The position numbers and the translations under genes are program-made. A stretch of DNA of 64,000 nucleotides from the NCBI RefSeq assembly GCF_018141445.1, contig NZ_CP058649.1, forward strand, positions 5,785,001 through 5,849,000, given 5' to 3'. A model generated the notes under the pieces. That model saw only the letters and a program-made list of their open reading frames with translations. It made no database searches and had not been told where the DNA came from. Below, one piece after another: positions 16,949-25,113 of this stretch; the first letter of the stretch is position 1; each line of letters opens with the position of its first letter. Origin of the DNA: Vallitalea pronyensis (lineage in GTDB: Bacteria; Bacillota; Clostridia; Lachnospirales; Vallitaleaceae).

Positions 16949-18229
16949 TTATGCTACATCCTCTTCTTTAAATGCCAATGATCTATTGGCCTTATGCTTG
17001 TACTGTTGCTCTTTGATAAACAAGATAGCTAGCAGTACCAGTGCAATGATTGCAACAGCTGCAGTTAATACCCAACCTGTGGCACTGGGTTTTCCTACAA
17101 GGAACATGCCCATAAGTGCAGGTGATGATGCCCGTCCAGCATGTTGTATAAAACCAATCATGGAATTAAATCTGCCCCGGTGGTTAACGGGTGAATGGTT
17201 GGATATATAGACACCTGTATTCACCGTGGCAATGATTTCACCAGATGTCCATATGAACACAGTTACATAAAAAGGCCATAGAGTAGTTGAAAATGTTAGC
17301 ATACCAAATCCAATGATGTAAGTGATAGCGGCAATACCCACATTAATGATGGGTTTTATATTTTTTGTCAGATGCATCAGTATAGGTGTAAATAGAATAA
17401 CAATGATGGTGTTCGCTGTCATCACACTTCCAAATAATTTCGTACCTTGATTAATAAATAATTCTTCTAAGTGAAGGGGCATAACAAAACCATGTTGAAA
17501 ATAGACAAACCCTAAAATGGAATTAATGATCACAAATGCAACAAGAAAAGGTCTTCTAATTAACGCAACAAAAATATTGCTTTTTTCTTCTTTTTCCCCT
17601 TCTCGTTTGGAGTTATTGATGGCTTCAATCTGTTCTCTACTTGGTCGCGTATCTTTAATAAAAAAGACAACCAATAATAAACTTAACATGGATGTAAGAC
17701 CATCACCCCAGAATAACCAGCTCGTATAATTCTCAAATAAAAACCCTGCTAACATAAATCCAAATGCCAAGCCTAAATTCATACCTAAATACAATAATGA
17801 AAAACTCTGTTTTCGGTTCTCAGGTGTTGTTAAATCTGCTACCATAGCAGAACTTGCTGGAGCGGAGAAACTCCACAAAAAGCTGGAAGCAATGATTAAA
17901 TAGGTAATCATCATACTGTTACCAAGAAAACCACAGGAAAAAAGTATCATGGCAGAGGCTGCCCTTGATGCAAGTAAGATCGTCTTTCTGCTATAACGGT
18001 CTACAAGAAAACCTGAGATGATGGTACCTGGTATACCTGCAAAAGCAGAAAAGGTCATGTATAAACCAGCAGCATCTTTTTCAAGACCTATTCGTTTGGT
18101 TAGAAACATCAATAGGAATGCATGAACAAAGCCACCAACGGAATTAACAAATCGTTGTATAGCCAGTATGTATACCTCTCTTGGTAAGCCTTTGTACTGG
18201 GTGAATGAGTTAATAAATACTCTAAACAT
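16949..18229 (-). CDS. Major facilitator superfamily transporter
   Basis: A 426-residue membrane protein with about twelve hydrophobic segments and a charged cytoplasmic loop near residues 195-215, as in 12-helix MFS transporters. The loop 2-3 signature is visible as GFLVDRYSRKTILL near residue 60, and motif B/C-like glycines follow. Drug or metabolite efflux is likely from the family and from the neighbouring BltR/BmrR-like regulator, but the substrate is unknown. GGGGAGGAG lies upstream of the ATG. The regulator gene begins 82 bases downstream, with its own promoter in the gap. Confidence 0.88.
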   Translation of the reverse strand: MFRVFINSFTQYKGLPREVYILAIQRFVNSVGGFVHAFLLMFLTKRIGLEKDAAGLYMTFSAFAGIPGTIISGFLVDRYSRKTILLASRAASAMILFSCGFLGNSMMITYLIIASSFLWSFSAPASSAMVADLTTPENRKQSFSLLYLGMNLGLAFGFMLAGFLFENYTSWLFWGDGLTSMLSLLLVVFFIKDTRPSREQIEAINNSKREGEKEEKSNIFVALIRRPFLVAFVIINSILGFVYFQHGFVMPLHLEELFINQGTKLFGSVMTANTIIVILFTPILMHLTKNIKPIINVGIAAITYIIGFGMLTFSTTLWPFYVTVFIWTSGEIIATVNTGVYISNHSPVNHRGRFNSMIGFIQHAGRASSPALMGMFLVGKPSATGWVLTAAVAIIALVLLAILFIKEQQYKHKANRSLAFKEEDVA

Positions 18230-18361
18230 GTTACGTCTCCTCCCCTTCTATGTCTAATCCACTGTCTAAGAAACGTATCCTTAATGTCTTTGAAAATACT
18301 TCTATTTCATAGGCTAAATTCAAGGACTTTCCACGAAATTAAACGTAACAACAGTCGTTCC

Positions 18362-18494
18362 AATAGTAAAGGGGAATATTACGTCAGCAGATTAAACGTC
18401 CATGTTTAATAGTGCAACTTGTAAAAGTTGCTTGAACCCATGCTGAACGCGCCGTTTGTCCGTGGCTCGCAGCTCCATATTCCCCTTTACTATT
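18362..18494. repeat. Structured inverted-repeat element (MITE-like or RNA)
   Basis: Two 18-base arms, AATAGTAAAGGGGAATAT and its exact reverse complement, enclose 97 bases. The interior holds further perfect hairpins, ATTAAAC/GTTTAAT (18391-18410) and GCAACTT/AAGTTGC (18414-18431), and a G/C-rich part that can pair through GCTG/CAGC. The whole can fold as a multi-branched RNA. No transposase gene is near. The G/C-rich interior contrasts with the AT-rich surroundings. It could be a small non-autonomous mobile repeat or a structured RNA; copy number elsewhere in the genome would decide. The rest of 18230-18757 shows nothing else. Confidence 0.7.
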
Positions 18495-18756
18495 TCCACT
18501 CGGTATTGTTATCATACCTTGCATATGCATTTCATGGGCATTTCCTAGTAAGATAAAAAAGTGTATTCCATATATCATGCACTACCTTTGCTAAGTTGTC
18601 AAGCAAAAAATACAACCGCGCTTACGAACATATGTTCCATTATAAAGGATTGTAATGAAATTTGCAATGATTTTTATGCCATAGCACATCATTCTTTTGA
18701 AACCTATTGGGGGATGTTCCAAACAGATTTGTTTTAAAAATATCTATTAAAATGCA

Positions 18757-18794
18757 AAGAAAAAGTTGAATAATCCTCTTTGGACATTCAACTT
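18757..18794 (-). terminator. Terminator of the acidic membrane protein gene
   Basis: On the minus strand a 9-bp perfect stem (AAGTTGAAT with ATTCAACTT) with a 14-base loop is followed by a T-rich run, 57 bases after the stop codon. Confidence 0.7.
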
Positions 18795-18850
18795 ACTTCC
18801 TATTTTTGCGATTCAATTAAAATCTATTGGTCAACAATACGATGTTTGAA

Positions 18851-19480
18851 TTATTCTTTTTCTTCTTCATCTTTTTCTACAATAACTTCTACCGTTGAAC
18901 CTTCATCTTCGTTACGCACTTCAACGGTTACATCCGTATCTTCATCTTCTATAACTTCTTCTGTCTCTTCATCATCAACTTCAAAGTCTTCGTAATCTTC
19001 ATCTGCTTCTTCTTTCTTTTCATTTACAGAAAGTACAGCTCCTGTTAATTTATAATTGATATACACCGTTGGTTTATCTTCTAAATCGTTCACAATTTTT
19101 TCTATTTCTTCTTCTTCACTTTCTGGCTCATCTGATGAAAGTCCATTTTCAACTACAGCCTTACTGCTGGAACCTTGCATCTCAATCTGCCAGCCTTCTG
19201 GAACTTTGATTTCTATGACACTACATAGACCATAGATATCAATGGTAATTTCATCTTCTTCAATGACAGCCTCGGATAAGTCCATCTCAAGAACTGAGAA
19301 CATGGCTGCATATGAACCGCCTTCATACTCATCTTCTTCATAAGCTTTTTCTTTTGTTTTGAATAAAAAGACTTCCTTATAATTCTCTTTTAATTCCTGA
19401 TACTTTTTAAAGACTCTAAATCCTCCATAGGATGCTCCTGCAACAGCTGAAATTTTTAATGCTTTTTTTATGAATCCCAT
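18851..19480 (-). CDS. Acidic protein with LiaF-like beta domain
   Basis: A 209-residue protein of unknown function. A short hydrophobic N-terminus (MGFIKKALKISAVAGASYGG) is followed by a beta-rich region at about residues 60-110, reading FSVLEMDLSEAV, then IDIYGLCSVIEIKVPEGWQIE. That pattern resembles the C-terminal beta-helix of LiaF and related (toast_rack/DUF2154) proteins. The last 80 residues are almost a polyanion of Asp and Glu. The start at 19480 is chosen because AAAGGAGG lies seven bases upstream; the ATG two codons earlier is too close. It stands alone with its own terminator. A membrane-surface or stress role is conceivable but not shown. Confidence 0.65.
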   Translation of the reverse strand: MGFIKKALKISAVAGASYGGFRVFKKYQELKENYKEVFLFKTKEKAYEEDEYEGGSYAAMFSVLEMDLSEAVIEEDEITIDIYGLCSVIEIKVPEGWQIEMQGSSSKAVVENGLSSDEPESEEEEIEKIVNDLEDKPTVYINYKLTGAVLSVNEKKEEADEDYEDFEVDDEETEEVIEDEDTDVTVEVRNEDEGSTVEVIVEKDEEEKE

Positions 19481-19631
19481 GACCATTCCTCCTTTAAGTT
19501 TTTTCCAAATATTTCATTATTCTATTATAACCCAGTTACACTAGGAATGTAAATCACTATAATATTAAGTTTATATTATGTAGCATATCCAAAAATTATC
19601 CTAAACATGACTTATTTACATAAAAATGCTA

Positions 19632-19716
19632 TTGAAAAAGAAGAATGATTATGCTATAATATCGTCAGTGACCAATTGGTCACCATTTTCACAACAATCA
19701 GTGACCACCTGGTCTC
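19632..19716 (+). promoter_or_regulatory. Promoter and two operators of the TetR/hydrolase operon
   Basis: TTGAAA (19632-19637) and TATAAT (19655-19660) have a 17-bp spacer. Just downstream lie two similar palindromes: GTGACCAATTGGTCAC (19668-19683, perfect) and GTGACCACCTGGTCTC (19701-19716, imperfect), 33 bp apart, i.e. on the same helix face. They are the expected binding sites of the TetR protein encoded directly afterwards, which would block transcription start. Confidence 0.85.
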
Positions 19717-19731
19717 TAAGGAGGAATAGAC

Positions 19732-20355
19732 ATGCCAACACAACTTTTTAACGCTCTCGATCAAGAAAAACGATTAAAAATCACCCAGGAAGCCCTTCAG
19801 GAATTTGCAGAAAATAGTTATTCCGAGAGTTCCACCAATAATATCGTGAAAAGAGCTGGTATAAGTAAAGGCAGTCTCTTTAAATATTTTACCAACAAGG
19901 AAGATTTATATTTTTATATTCTAGATGATAGCATACAACGTTTCTTAGATAGTTCCAAAGAAGCAATAACCACCCTTCCTAATGATTTCTTTGAAAGAGT
20001 CGCCACCTATGCTGACATTGAATTCACTTGGTATATGCATCATCCTATGGCGTATAAGCTGATAAAAAAAGCTTTCATTGACGACCAAAGTGACATCTAT
20101 AAAAAGACCATTAAAAAATATCAAGTAATGGGTAACAGCTTTTATTACACCTTATTTCAAGATATAAACATGAACGGCTACAAATGGAATAAGAATAAAA
20201 TACTTGATATGTTAAGGTGGCTGTTAGAAGGCTTTAATGCATCCTTTATGAAGGATATAGCAGGTAATGAAGGGATTGATTCTATAAAAGATAGGTATTT
20301 AAAAGAGCTTCAGGAATACATGACCATATTAAAAGAAGGCATATGCAAAGAATAA
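19732..20355 (+). CDS. TetR-family repressor
   Basis: A 207-residue regulator. The helix-turn-helix is clear near residues 20-65 (ALQEFAENSYSESSTNNIV, then AGISKGSLFKYFTNKEDLYFYIL). The remaining helical domain is a ligand-binding part of the kind seen in TetR proteins that control lipid or small-molecule responses; the ligand is unknown. AAGGAGG stands before the ATG. The alpha/beta hydrolase gene follows after 12 bases, so the two form an operon that the protein probably represses through the twin GTGACC palindromes in its own promoter. Release on binding a substrate of the hydrolase would be a simple model (inference). Confidence 0.92.
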   Translation: MPTQLFNALDQEKRLKITQEALQEFAENSYSESSTNNIVKRAGISKGSLFKYFTNKEDLYFYILDDSIQRFLDSSKEAITTLPNDFFERVATYADIEFTWYMHHPMAYKLIKKAFIDDQSDIYKKTIKKYQVMGNSFYYTLFQDINMNGYKWNKNKILDMLRWLLEGFNASFMKDIAGNEGIDSIKDRYLKELQEYMTILKEGICKE

Positions 20356-20367
20356 GGAGGTTATATC

Positions 20368-21177
20368 ATGTTCTACCATGGAAAAGGGAAAAAAATAAAC
20401 ATGGGTGATACCCATATGGATTATGTGGTTTTTGGACGTGGACAAACGCCACTCATTATTCTTCCAGGGCTAAGCGACGGGCTGAAAACCGTAAAAGGTC
20501 AAGCATTCGTACTCGCCAATTATTACAAGCAATTTACCAAAGATTTTACCGTTTATGTGTTCAGCAGAAAAAATCATCTAAAAGAAGGATACAGCACACG
20601 GGATATGGCACGGGACCAATATCAAGTCATGGTAAAACTAGGCCTTAAAAATGTCTACCTCATGGGTGTATCCCAAGGCGGCATGATTGCTCAGCACTTA
20701 GCCATTGACTATCCGGAAATCGTACAAAAGCTTGTGATTGGAGTATCTGTTTCAAATCAAAATGAAACTCTTCAGGGTGTGGTAAAAAGCTGGATTAGAA
20801 TGGCTGAAAACCGTGACTATCAGTCCCTTATGATTGACACCATGGAGAAAACCTTTACCGATAAACATCTGAAGAAATACAGACCTTTTTACCCCATTAT
20901 CAGCAGGATGGGCAAGCCAAAAGCTTATGATCGCTTTCTAATACAAGCAAAAGCTTGCATGCACCATCAAGCTTATGATGAACTTCCTAAAATTACGTGT
21001 CCAACACTGGTCATCGGCGGTGATAGCGACCAAGTTGTTGGAAAAAATTCATCTGAAGAAATGGCTCATCAGATAGAAGGTAGTCGATTAGTCATCTATA
21101 AAGATCTTGGTCACGGTGCTTACGAAGAAACAAAAGATTTCAATCAGCAAGTCATAGACTTTCTATTGGATATGTAG
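20368..21177 (+). CDS. Alpha/beta-fold hydrolase
   Basis: A 269-residue cytoplasmic hydrolase. The nucleophile elbow is GVSQGG near residue 111 (Ser nucleophile), the oxyanion region is LPGLSDG near 34, the acid is probably Asp in GGDSDQVVG near 218, and the catalytic His is in DLGHGAYEE near 250. All parts of an active serine hydrolase are thus present. Members hydrolyse esters, lactones or related bonds; the substrate is not known. It is the second gene of a TetR-controlled operon, 12 bases after the repressor gene, and ends at a very strong hairpin. Confidence 0.9.
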   Translation: MFYHGKGKKINMGDTHMDYVVFGRGQTPLIILPGLSDGLKTVKGQAFVLANYYKQFTKDFTVYVFSRKNHLKEGYSTRDMARDQYQVMVKLGLKNVYLMGVSQGGMIAQHLAIDYPEIVQKLVIGVSVSNQNETLQGVVKSWIRMAENRDYQSLMIDTMEKTFTDKHLKKYRPFYPIISRMGKPKAYDRFLIQAKACMHHQAYDELPKITCPTLVIGGDSDQVVGKNSSEEMAHQIEGSRLVIYKDLGHGAYEETKDFNQQVIDFLLDM

Positions 21178-21213
21178 CCGATGTAGGCTATACAGTATAA
21201 AACACCCTAACAA

Positions 21214-21258
21214 ATAGCAATAAGGAATAGTTCTCCCCGAACTATTCCTTATTGCTAT
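21214..21258. terminator. Very strong bidirectional terminator
   Basis: A 19-bp perfect stem (left arm 21214-21232, right arm 21240-21258, 7-base loop CTCCCCG) lies between the convergent hydrolase and lipoprotein genes. Confidence 0.85.
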
Positions 21259-21282
21259 CCATATCATCAGCGTTTTTATTCA

Positions 21283-22074
21283 TTATTCTTCTTTTTCTAC
21301 TCGCATAACCATCTTTGCATCCACTTCAGCAGGATACTTCTCCCTAATGACTTCAGCATATACATCTATGACATCACCAGCTTCCAATTCAGAAAGATTA
21401 AAATCAACAACCGTACTCGATAGAATGATTACATGATATTCCATACCGTCCTTATCTTTTGTCATGAGCATCATTTCACCTGTTGCATCAATGCGGTCAA
21501 TTTTATCCACATTTAAGGTCATAGCTGAATCTTTCAGGTATACATGGTAGAGTATATTGTCACCATTAACGATATAGTCAACCATAAGACGATCGCCAAC
21601 TTTACTTGTTAATGGCTCACTGATAGTAAGTGTTATATCACCATCCGTAGATGCGATAACTACTTGCTGATCTGTCATTTCTTTGATGGTGCCTTCTACT
21701 CTTTTTATGGTGTCTCCCATGGTGGTATGCCGTACCGTAAAGTCCATCTTAATTTTTTCAACGGTATAATCCTTGTCCTTTTTTATAATACCTACTGTTT
21801 CGCCAACATAACACTTTTCAATGCCTTCCACATGGGTATAGTCTTTCATGGTATCACCTGATAGTATGGATACTGTCCCCTCTCTTATTGCATGAATTGT
21901 ACCGACAATGTCATACTTCTTCAAGTCTGTTGATGCATCGTTTTCTCCATGATTGTCGACTGAATCAGGTGTAGAAGTATTACCTTCATTGGCTTTGTCT
22001 TTATCATGTGTACACCCGGTTAATATCTGTGATGCAACGAATAAAATCAATGCTATTGTTATTATTTTCTTCAT
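21283..22074 (-). CDS. Lipoprotein of unknown function
   Basis: A 263-residue exported lipoprotein. The signal peptide MKKIITIALILFVASQILTGC ends in a lipobox with the Cys at residue 21 (landmark only). An Asp/Asn/Ser-rich linker follows, then about 200 residues of predicted beta-strands with repeated short units (VGTIHAIREGTVSIL near 45; VEGTIKEMTDQQVVIAS near 120; IDRIDATGEMMLM near 195). They look like three small OB-like or DUF3221-like barrels. No catalytic motif was recognised. The start at 22074 gives AAAGGAG proper spacing; the ATG three codons upstream almost touches it. Monocistronic. Confidence 0.7.
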   Translation of the reverse strand: MKKIITIALILFVASQILTGCTHDKDKANEGNTSTPDSVDNHGENDASTDLKKYDIVGTIHAIREGTVSILSGDTMKDYTHVEGIEKCYVGETVGIIKKDKDYTVEKIKMDFTVRHTTMGDTIKRVEGTIKEMTDQQVVIASTDGDITLTISEPLTSKVGDRLMVDYIVNGDNILYHVYLKDSAMTLNVDKIDRIDATGEMMLMTKDKDGMEYHVIILSSTVVDFNLSELEAGDVIDVYAEVIREKYPAEVDAKMVMRVEKEE

Positions 22075-22300
22075 CTTATTCATACTCCTTTTGCTTAGGC
22101 TTTTTCTAGTTATGTATATGAGACGCTATGGTTGACAAAAAAGTTCCATCCATTGTGTACATATTGTATAGACGTCATAAGCTGTAATCGCTTTACTAAC
22201 GACATATACGATGTCATGACCGAAAATCGCTTTTCATTTACCTAAGATTAGTATATGATGATAACATCTTACCAAGGAGCAAACATAGGGAGGTATACCA

Positions 22301-22954
22301 ATGAAACAAGTCTATGCGCCTGGTTGTGGGCTTATGATCTACCAACCGGAACTTGCCAAGAAAGTACACACCTTTTTAAATTCCACAAGAGGTCCTATTC
22401 AAGCACATCATATATGCTGCAAACACAACCCTTGCTTAGAAAAAGATACATTGATTATTAACACCTGTTCAGGATGTGATAAAAGATTTCGAACACTTTA
22501 TGAGGGTATAACAACCATAACTCTATGGGAAATATTAGCTGAAAGTGCAACATTTCCTTTTCCAGATTATAAAGGTTTAGAAATGTCTATTCAAGATGCT
22601 TGTCCTACCCGTTCAGAGAAAAGAGTACATAGAGCCATAAGAAAATTACTGAAAAAAATGCATATCCAAGTAATCGAACCCGAAAACACAGGTACCAAGT
22701 CTATCTGCTGTGGTGACAGCTTTTATGGAAAAATCCCAGTTGACCATGTGAAGGAACAAATGAAAAAAAGAGCACGTAACATGCCTTGTGATCATGTGGT
22801 TGTCTATTGTATTTCCTGCATTAAATCCATGTATATCGGTGGTAAAAAACCTCGCCATATACTTGATCTATTATTTAACATGCCCACAACCATCGGTACC
22901 TTTGAGCCAGACACTTGGCATAAAGAATTGAATCAATATATAGAAGCTCATTAA
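22301..22954 (+). CDS. CCG-type cysteine-rich (Fe-S) protein
   Basis: A 217-residue protein with Cys clusters typical of the heterodisulfide-reductase CCG domain: YAPGCGL at residue 5, HICCKHNP near 38, NTCSGCDKR near 55, DACPTRSE near 100, SICCGDSF near 131 and VYCISCIKS near 167. The domain occurs twice in HdrB, GlpC and LutA, where it binds a non-cubane or other iron-sulfur cluster and passes electrons. Here it stands alone as a short protein without its usual partner subunits. GGGAGG lies before the ATG. A soluble redox role in an anaerobe is likely; the partner is unknown. Confidence 0.8.
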   Translation: MKQVYAPGCGLMIYQPELAKKVHTFLNSTRGPIQAHHICCKHNPCLEKDTLIINTCSGCDKRFRTLYEGITTITLWEILAESATFPFPDYKGLEMSIQDACPTRSEKRVHRAIRKLLKKMHIQVIEPENTGTKSICCGDSFYGKIPVDHVKEQMKKRARNMPCDHVVVYCISCIKSMYIGGKKPRHILDLLFNMPTTIGTFEPDTWHKELNQYIEAH

Positions 22955-22997
22955 ACCATGGGGCTTTATCACGAAAACAAAATAACGTCAATGTGTA

Positions 22998-23031
22998 GGA
23001 AATGATAAGAGGTTAAGCTTTTATCGTTTCC
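22998..23031. terminator. Possible terminator hairpin
   Basis: An 11-bp stem (GGAAATGATAA with TTATCGTTTCC, one G-U pair) follows the CCG protein gene by about 45 bases. The T-tract is weak, so this is only probable. Confidence 0.45.
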
Positions 23032-23154
23032 AAAAACCTCTAGCCAGTAAAATTTCATTCATGTGACAGCCCCATGCAACACATGTCCATAGCAAATATC
23101 CACCTATAATAACCATGTTTGCAACAGACATTTGCATGCTTATCCATTACCATC

Positions 23155-23778
23155 TTATTCTGTTCCCATGGTCATCATTAGAAAACCTGAGAATGCAGCA
23201 TTGTTAGGTGCTAATGAAGCATCTACTTGTTGTTTCATAGCATTAATGTTCTCACGATATGTCACAAAGAAATCGTAACTTGGCCTTGGTTTGTAAGTAA
23301 GCCCCTCCAGCTCATATTTCTTAATGACATTCTTAACGGTTGTTGGTTTGAATAATAAATCTTTGTCTGGATAATAATAGCAGCGAAAAACGGTTAACAA
23401 GGTCCATTTCGCTAATTTATATTCAGACAATATGTCAAGAAGCTGATTAAATCCCTTCTCTTCATCACCATGAATCAATTCTTTTAATCCTGCAACAAGA
23501 ATCTTTTTGTTATCTATACGCATACCTCTTACTGCATCACGAAACTTAGGTTTTTCAAACAGTGATACCATAGAAGAACGAGTCACCATTTTGACCATGT
23601 TTTCTGCTGTTTCCTCTACTTGATTGAATGCGGAGGGCTTAAAACTCTCTTTCGCAAAATCCACAAGTTTGTCCATCTTATGCTTCTTGCTCATTTCAAC
23701 CATTTCAGGTGTATCAAAGCCCTGTGGGTATTCCATGAAAAATGTTCTTTCTGCTTCCTTTAGCTTATTGATATTCAT
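23155..23778 (-). CDS. Conserved-looking protein of unknown function
   Basis: A 207-residue soluble protein that I do not recognise. It is rich in Lys, Met and Phe and predicted to be helical. It reads like a substrate-size sensor or an uncharacterised cytosolic protein: EAERTFFMEYPQGFDTPEM near the start, RCYYYPDKDLLFKPTTVKN near 135 and a C-terminal GLTYKPRPSYDFFVTYREN. The start at 23778 (MNINKLKEAE) puts GAGGAG eight bases upstream; longer starts overlap that site. It stands alone, 250 bases from the next gene. Tidy codon use and a good ribosome binding site make it a real gene. Confidence 0.7.
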   Translation of the reverse strand: MNINKLKEAERTFFMEYPQGFDTPEMVEMSKKHKMDKLVDFAKESFKPSAFNQVEETAENMVKMVTRSSMVSLFEKPKFRDAVRGMRIDNKKILVAGLKELIHGDEEKGFNQLLDILSEYKLAKWTLLTVFRCYYYPDKDLLFKPTTVKNVIKKYELEGLTYKPRPSYDFFVTYRENINAMKQQVDASLAPNNAAFSGFLMMTMGTE

Positions 23779-23978
23779 CACCATTTCTCCTCTCTCGTTG
23801 ACCATTATTCTTATTATGCTTCACAATTGCTTGACTTTATTATACCACACATCTAAAAAACAAAGGGACTATGTGGCGTCTTGGGAAGCAAGTTATTGTG
23901 TTAAGAAAGTGTCCTTGACGCATATAAAAATGCTTTTACTTAACATGCTAAGTTAAAGACTTATCTATAAGACGATAA

Positions 23979-24007
23979 AGAGGTTTATACATGTATGCAT
24001 AACCTCT
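23979..24007 (-). terminator. Possible terminator of the second TetR gene
   Basis: A 7-bp stem (AGAGGTT with AACCTCT) with a partly paired 15-base loop, about 20 bases after the stop codon. The T-tract is poor. Confidence 0.45.
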
Positions 24008-24026
24008 CTCGTTACGTGTTTTATAT

Positions 24027-24569
24027 TTATTTTGCTTGAATGATTGCAGGAAACGTGTATTGATTAAATATCTCAAAATGAATGGGATCCTTCTCTAATT
24101 TGGATGCCAACATGGTCCCTTCAAAAGCAGCAAACAGTGCCTTTGCTTTTTCATCAGGATATTCAATGGCTTCACCCTTCAATATGTCTGTTATCCAAGA
24201 CGTCATCACGTTGTATAGCTCCAAAAGCTTCAACCGAAAGGATTCATTCTCATCCGATAACTCCACAACCAGATTTCCAAAGGGACATCCTCTTTTAAGC
24301 TCCAGCTCAACCAAACGATTAAAAAAGATATTAAAAAATTGCTTTATGCCTGCAATGGTGTTATCACTTTGACTCATGCCATAAGAGGTATCTTTAATAT
24401 ACAACTCAATAATCGCCAAGCCTAGCTCTTCCTTACTCTTAAAATAATGATAAAAAGAGCCCTTAGGAATGGATAGTTCATCCAATATACTTTTTATACC
24501 TACATGATGGTAGCCCTGTTCATGAATTAAACGAGCTGCCGTCATGATAATTGCTTCTCTCTTATTCAT
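24027..24569 (-). CDS. TetR-family regulator (LmrA/YxaF-like)
   Basis: A 180-residue regulator. The helix-turn-helix is plain (AARLIHEQGYHHVGIKSIL, then LSIPKGSFYHYFKSKEELG, residues 8-50). The later motif KRGCPFGNLVVELSDENE near 92-110 is typical of the LmrA/YxaF subgroup. The start MNKREAI at 24569 is preferred; a GTG five codons earlier is possible, and the ribosome binding site is weak in either case. It lies directly downstream of the PPOX-fold gene and has its own TTGACA-TATAAT promoter in the gap. The ACCGGTC palindrome before the PPOX gene is a candidate target. Confidence 0.9.
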   Translation of the reverse strand: MNKREAIIMTAARLIHEQGYHHVGIKSILDELSIPKGSFYHYFKSKEELGLAIIELYIKDTSYGMSQSDNTIAGIKQFFNIFFNRLVELELKRGCPFGNLVVELSDENESFRLKLLELYNVMTSWITDILKGEAIEYPDEKAKALFAAFEGTMLASKLEKDPIHFEIFNQYTFPAIIQAK

Positions 24570-24598
24570 ATAATCACCATACACTTTCTCTGGTGTTT

Positions 24599-24628
24599 AT
24601 TATAACTAATAAGATTTCCACTTGTCAA
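24599..24628 (-). promoter_or_regulatory. Promoter of the LmrA/YxaF-like regulator
   Basis: Minus-strand TTGACA (24623-24628) and TATAAT (24599-24604) with an 18-bp spacer. Downstream, CACCA and TGGTG (about 24575-24595) form a short inverted repeat that may be an operator. Confidence 0.65.
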
Positions 24629-24631
24629 TTT

Positions 24632-25081
24632 TTAATAATTATACTTATCCACGTGACCAAAACCTAAGCTGTTATCTGTCACTTCTACCTCATTCAATTC
24701 TATGCGATAGACGCTCATCATAGATGGGTCACCAGGTAACTCTTGTAGGAATGGATATTTTTGCATTAAAAGACCCATAGCTTTTTGCATTTCTTCTGGC
24801 TGCTCGACCTTGAAAGCTTTACCATTGGCTCTTATATATTTCACTTGTGCTAATTCTTGGATATTCATAGCTGGCTTATCTACCACAACGTATACACGAT
24901 TATCTTCTTTTAATTCAGCAACTTTTCTGGTGTTATTAAATGTCGTAAAATAAATATGTGATTCATTTTCTTGGTCAATAGCAAAATCAACGGATCTTAC
25001 ATTAGGGAATCCGCTATTATCTAAAGTAGCCAATCTTAATAGTTCATGTTGCTCAAGAATATCCTTAACCTTATTTCTCAT
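24632..25081 (-). CDS. PPOX-fold flavin-binding-type protein
   Basis: A 149-residue protein of the pyridoxamine 5'-phosphate oxidase-like split-barrel group. It has the usual order: a short helix (VKDILEQHELLRLATL), the strand with PNVRSVDFA near 27, IYFTTFNNTRKVAEL near 47 (cofactor phosphate contact region), and the YIRANGKAFKV strand near 85. Members bind FMN or F420 and act on diverse substrates, or serve as heme or flavin carriers. The start at 25081 has GGAGG ten bases upstream; the longer frame runs back over the promoter and operator. It is probably regulated by the adjacent TetR protein. Confidence 0.85.
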   Translation of the reverse strand: MRNKVKDILEQHELLRLATLDNSGFPNVRSVDFAIDQENESHIYFTTFNNTRKVAELKEDNRVYVVVDKPAMNIQELAQVKYIRANGKAFKVEQPEEMQKAMGLLMQKYPFLQELPGDPSMMSVYRIELNEVEVTDNSLGFGHVDKYNY

Positions 25082-25113
25082 AATAATTTGTCCTCCGCAT
25101 ATTTTTAATATTA

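Noticed and set aside
18392-18478. A 28-codon open frame inside the inverted-repeat element, with AAAGGGG just upstream
   Set aside because: The frame is shorter than chance allows one to trust, its start site spacing is poor, and the strong hairpins explain the sequence better. Kept as an observation only.
18230-18850. Insertion sequence around the inverted repeat
   Set aside because: There is no transposase frame, and the arms are too close together to be the ends of an autonomous element.
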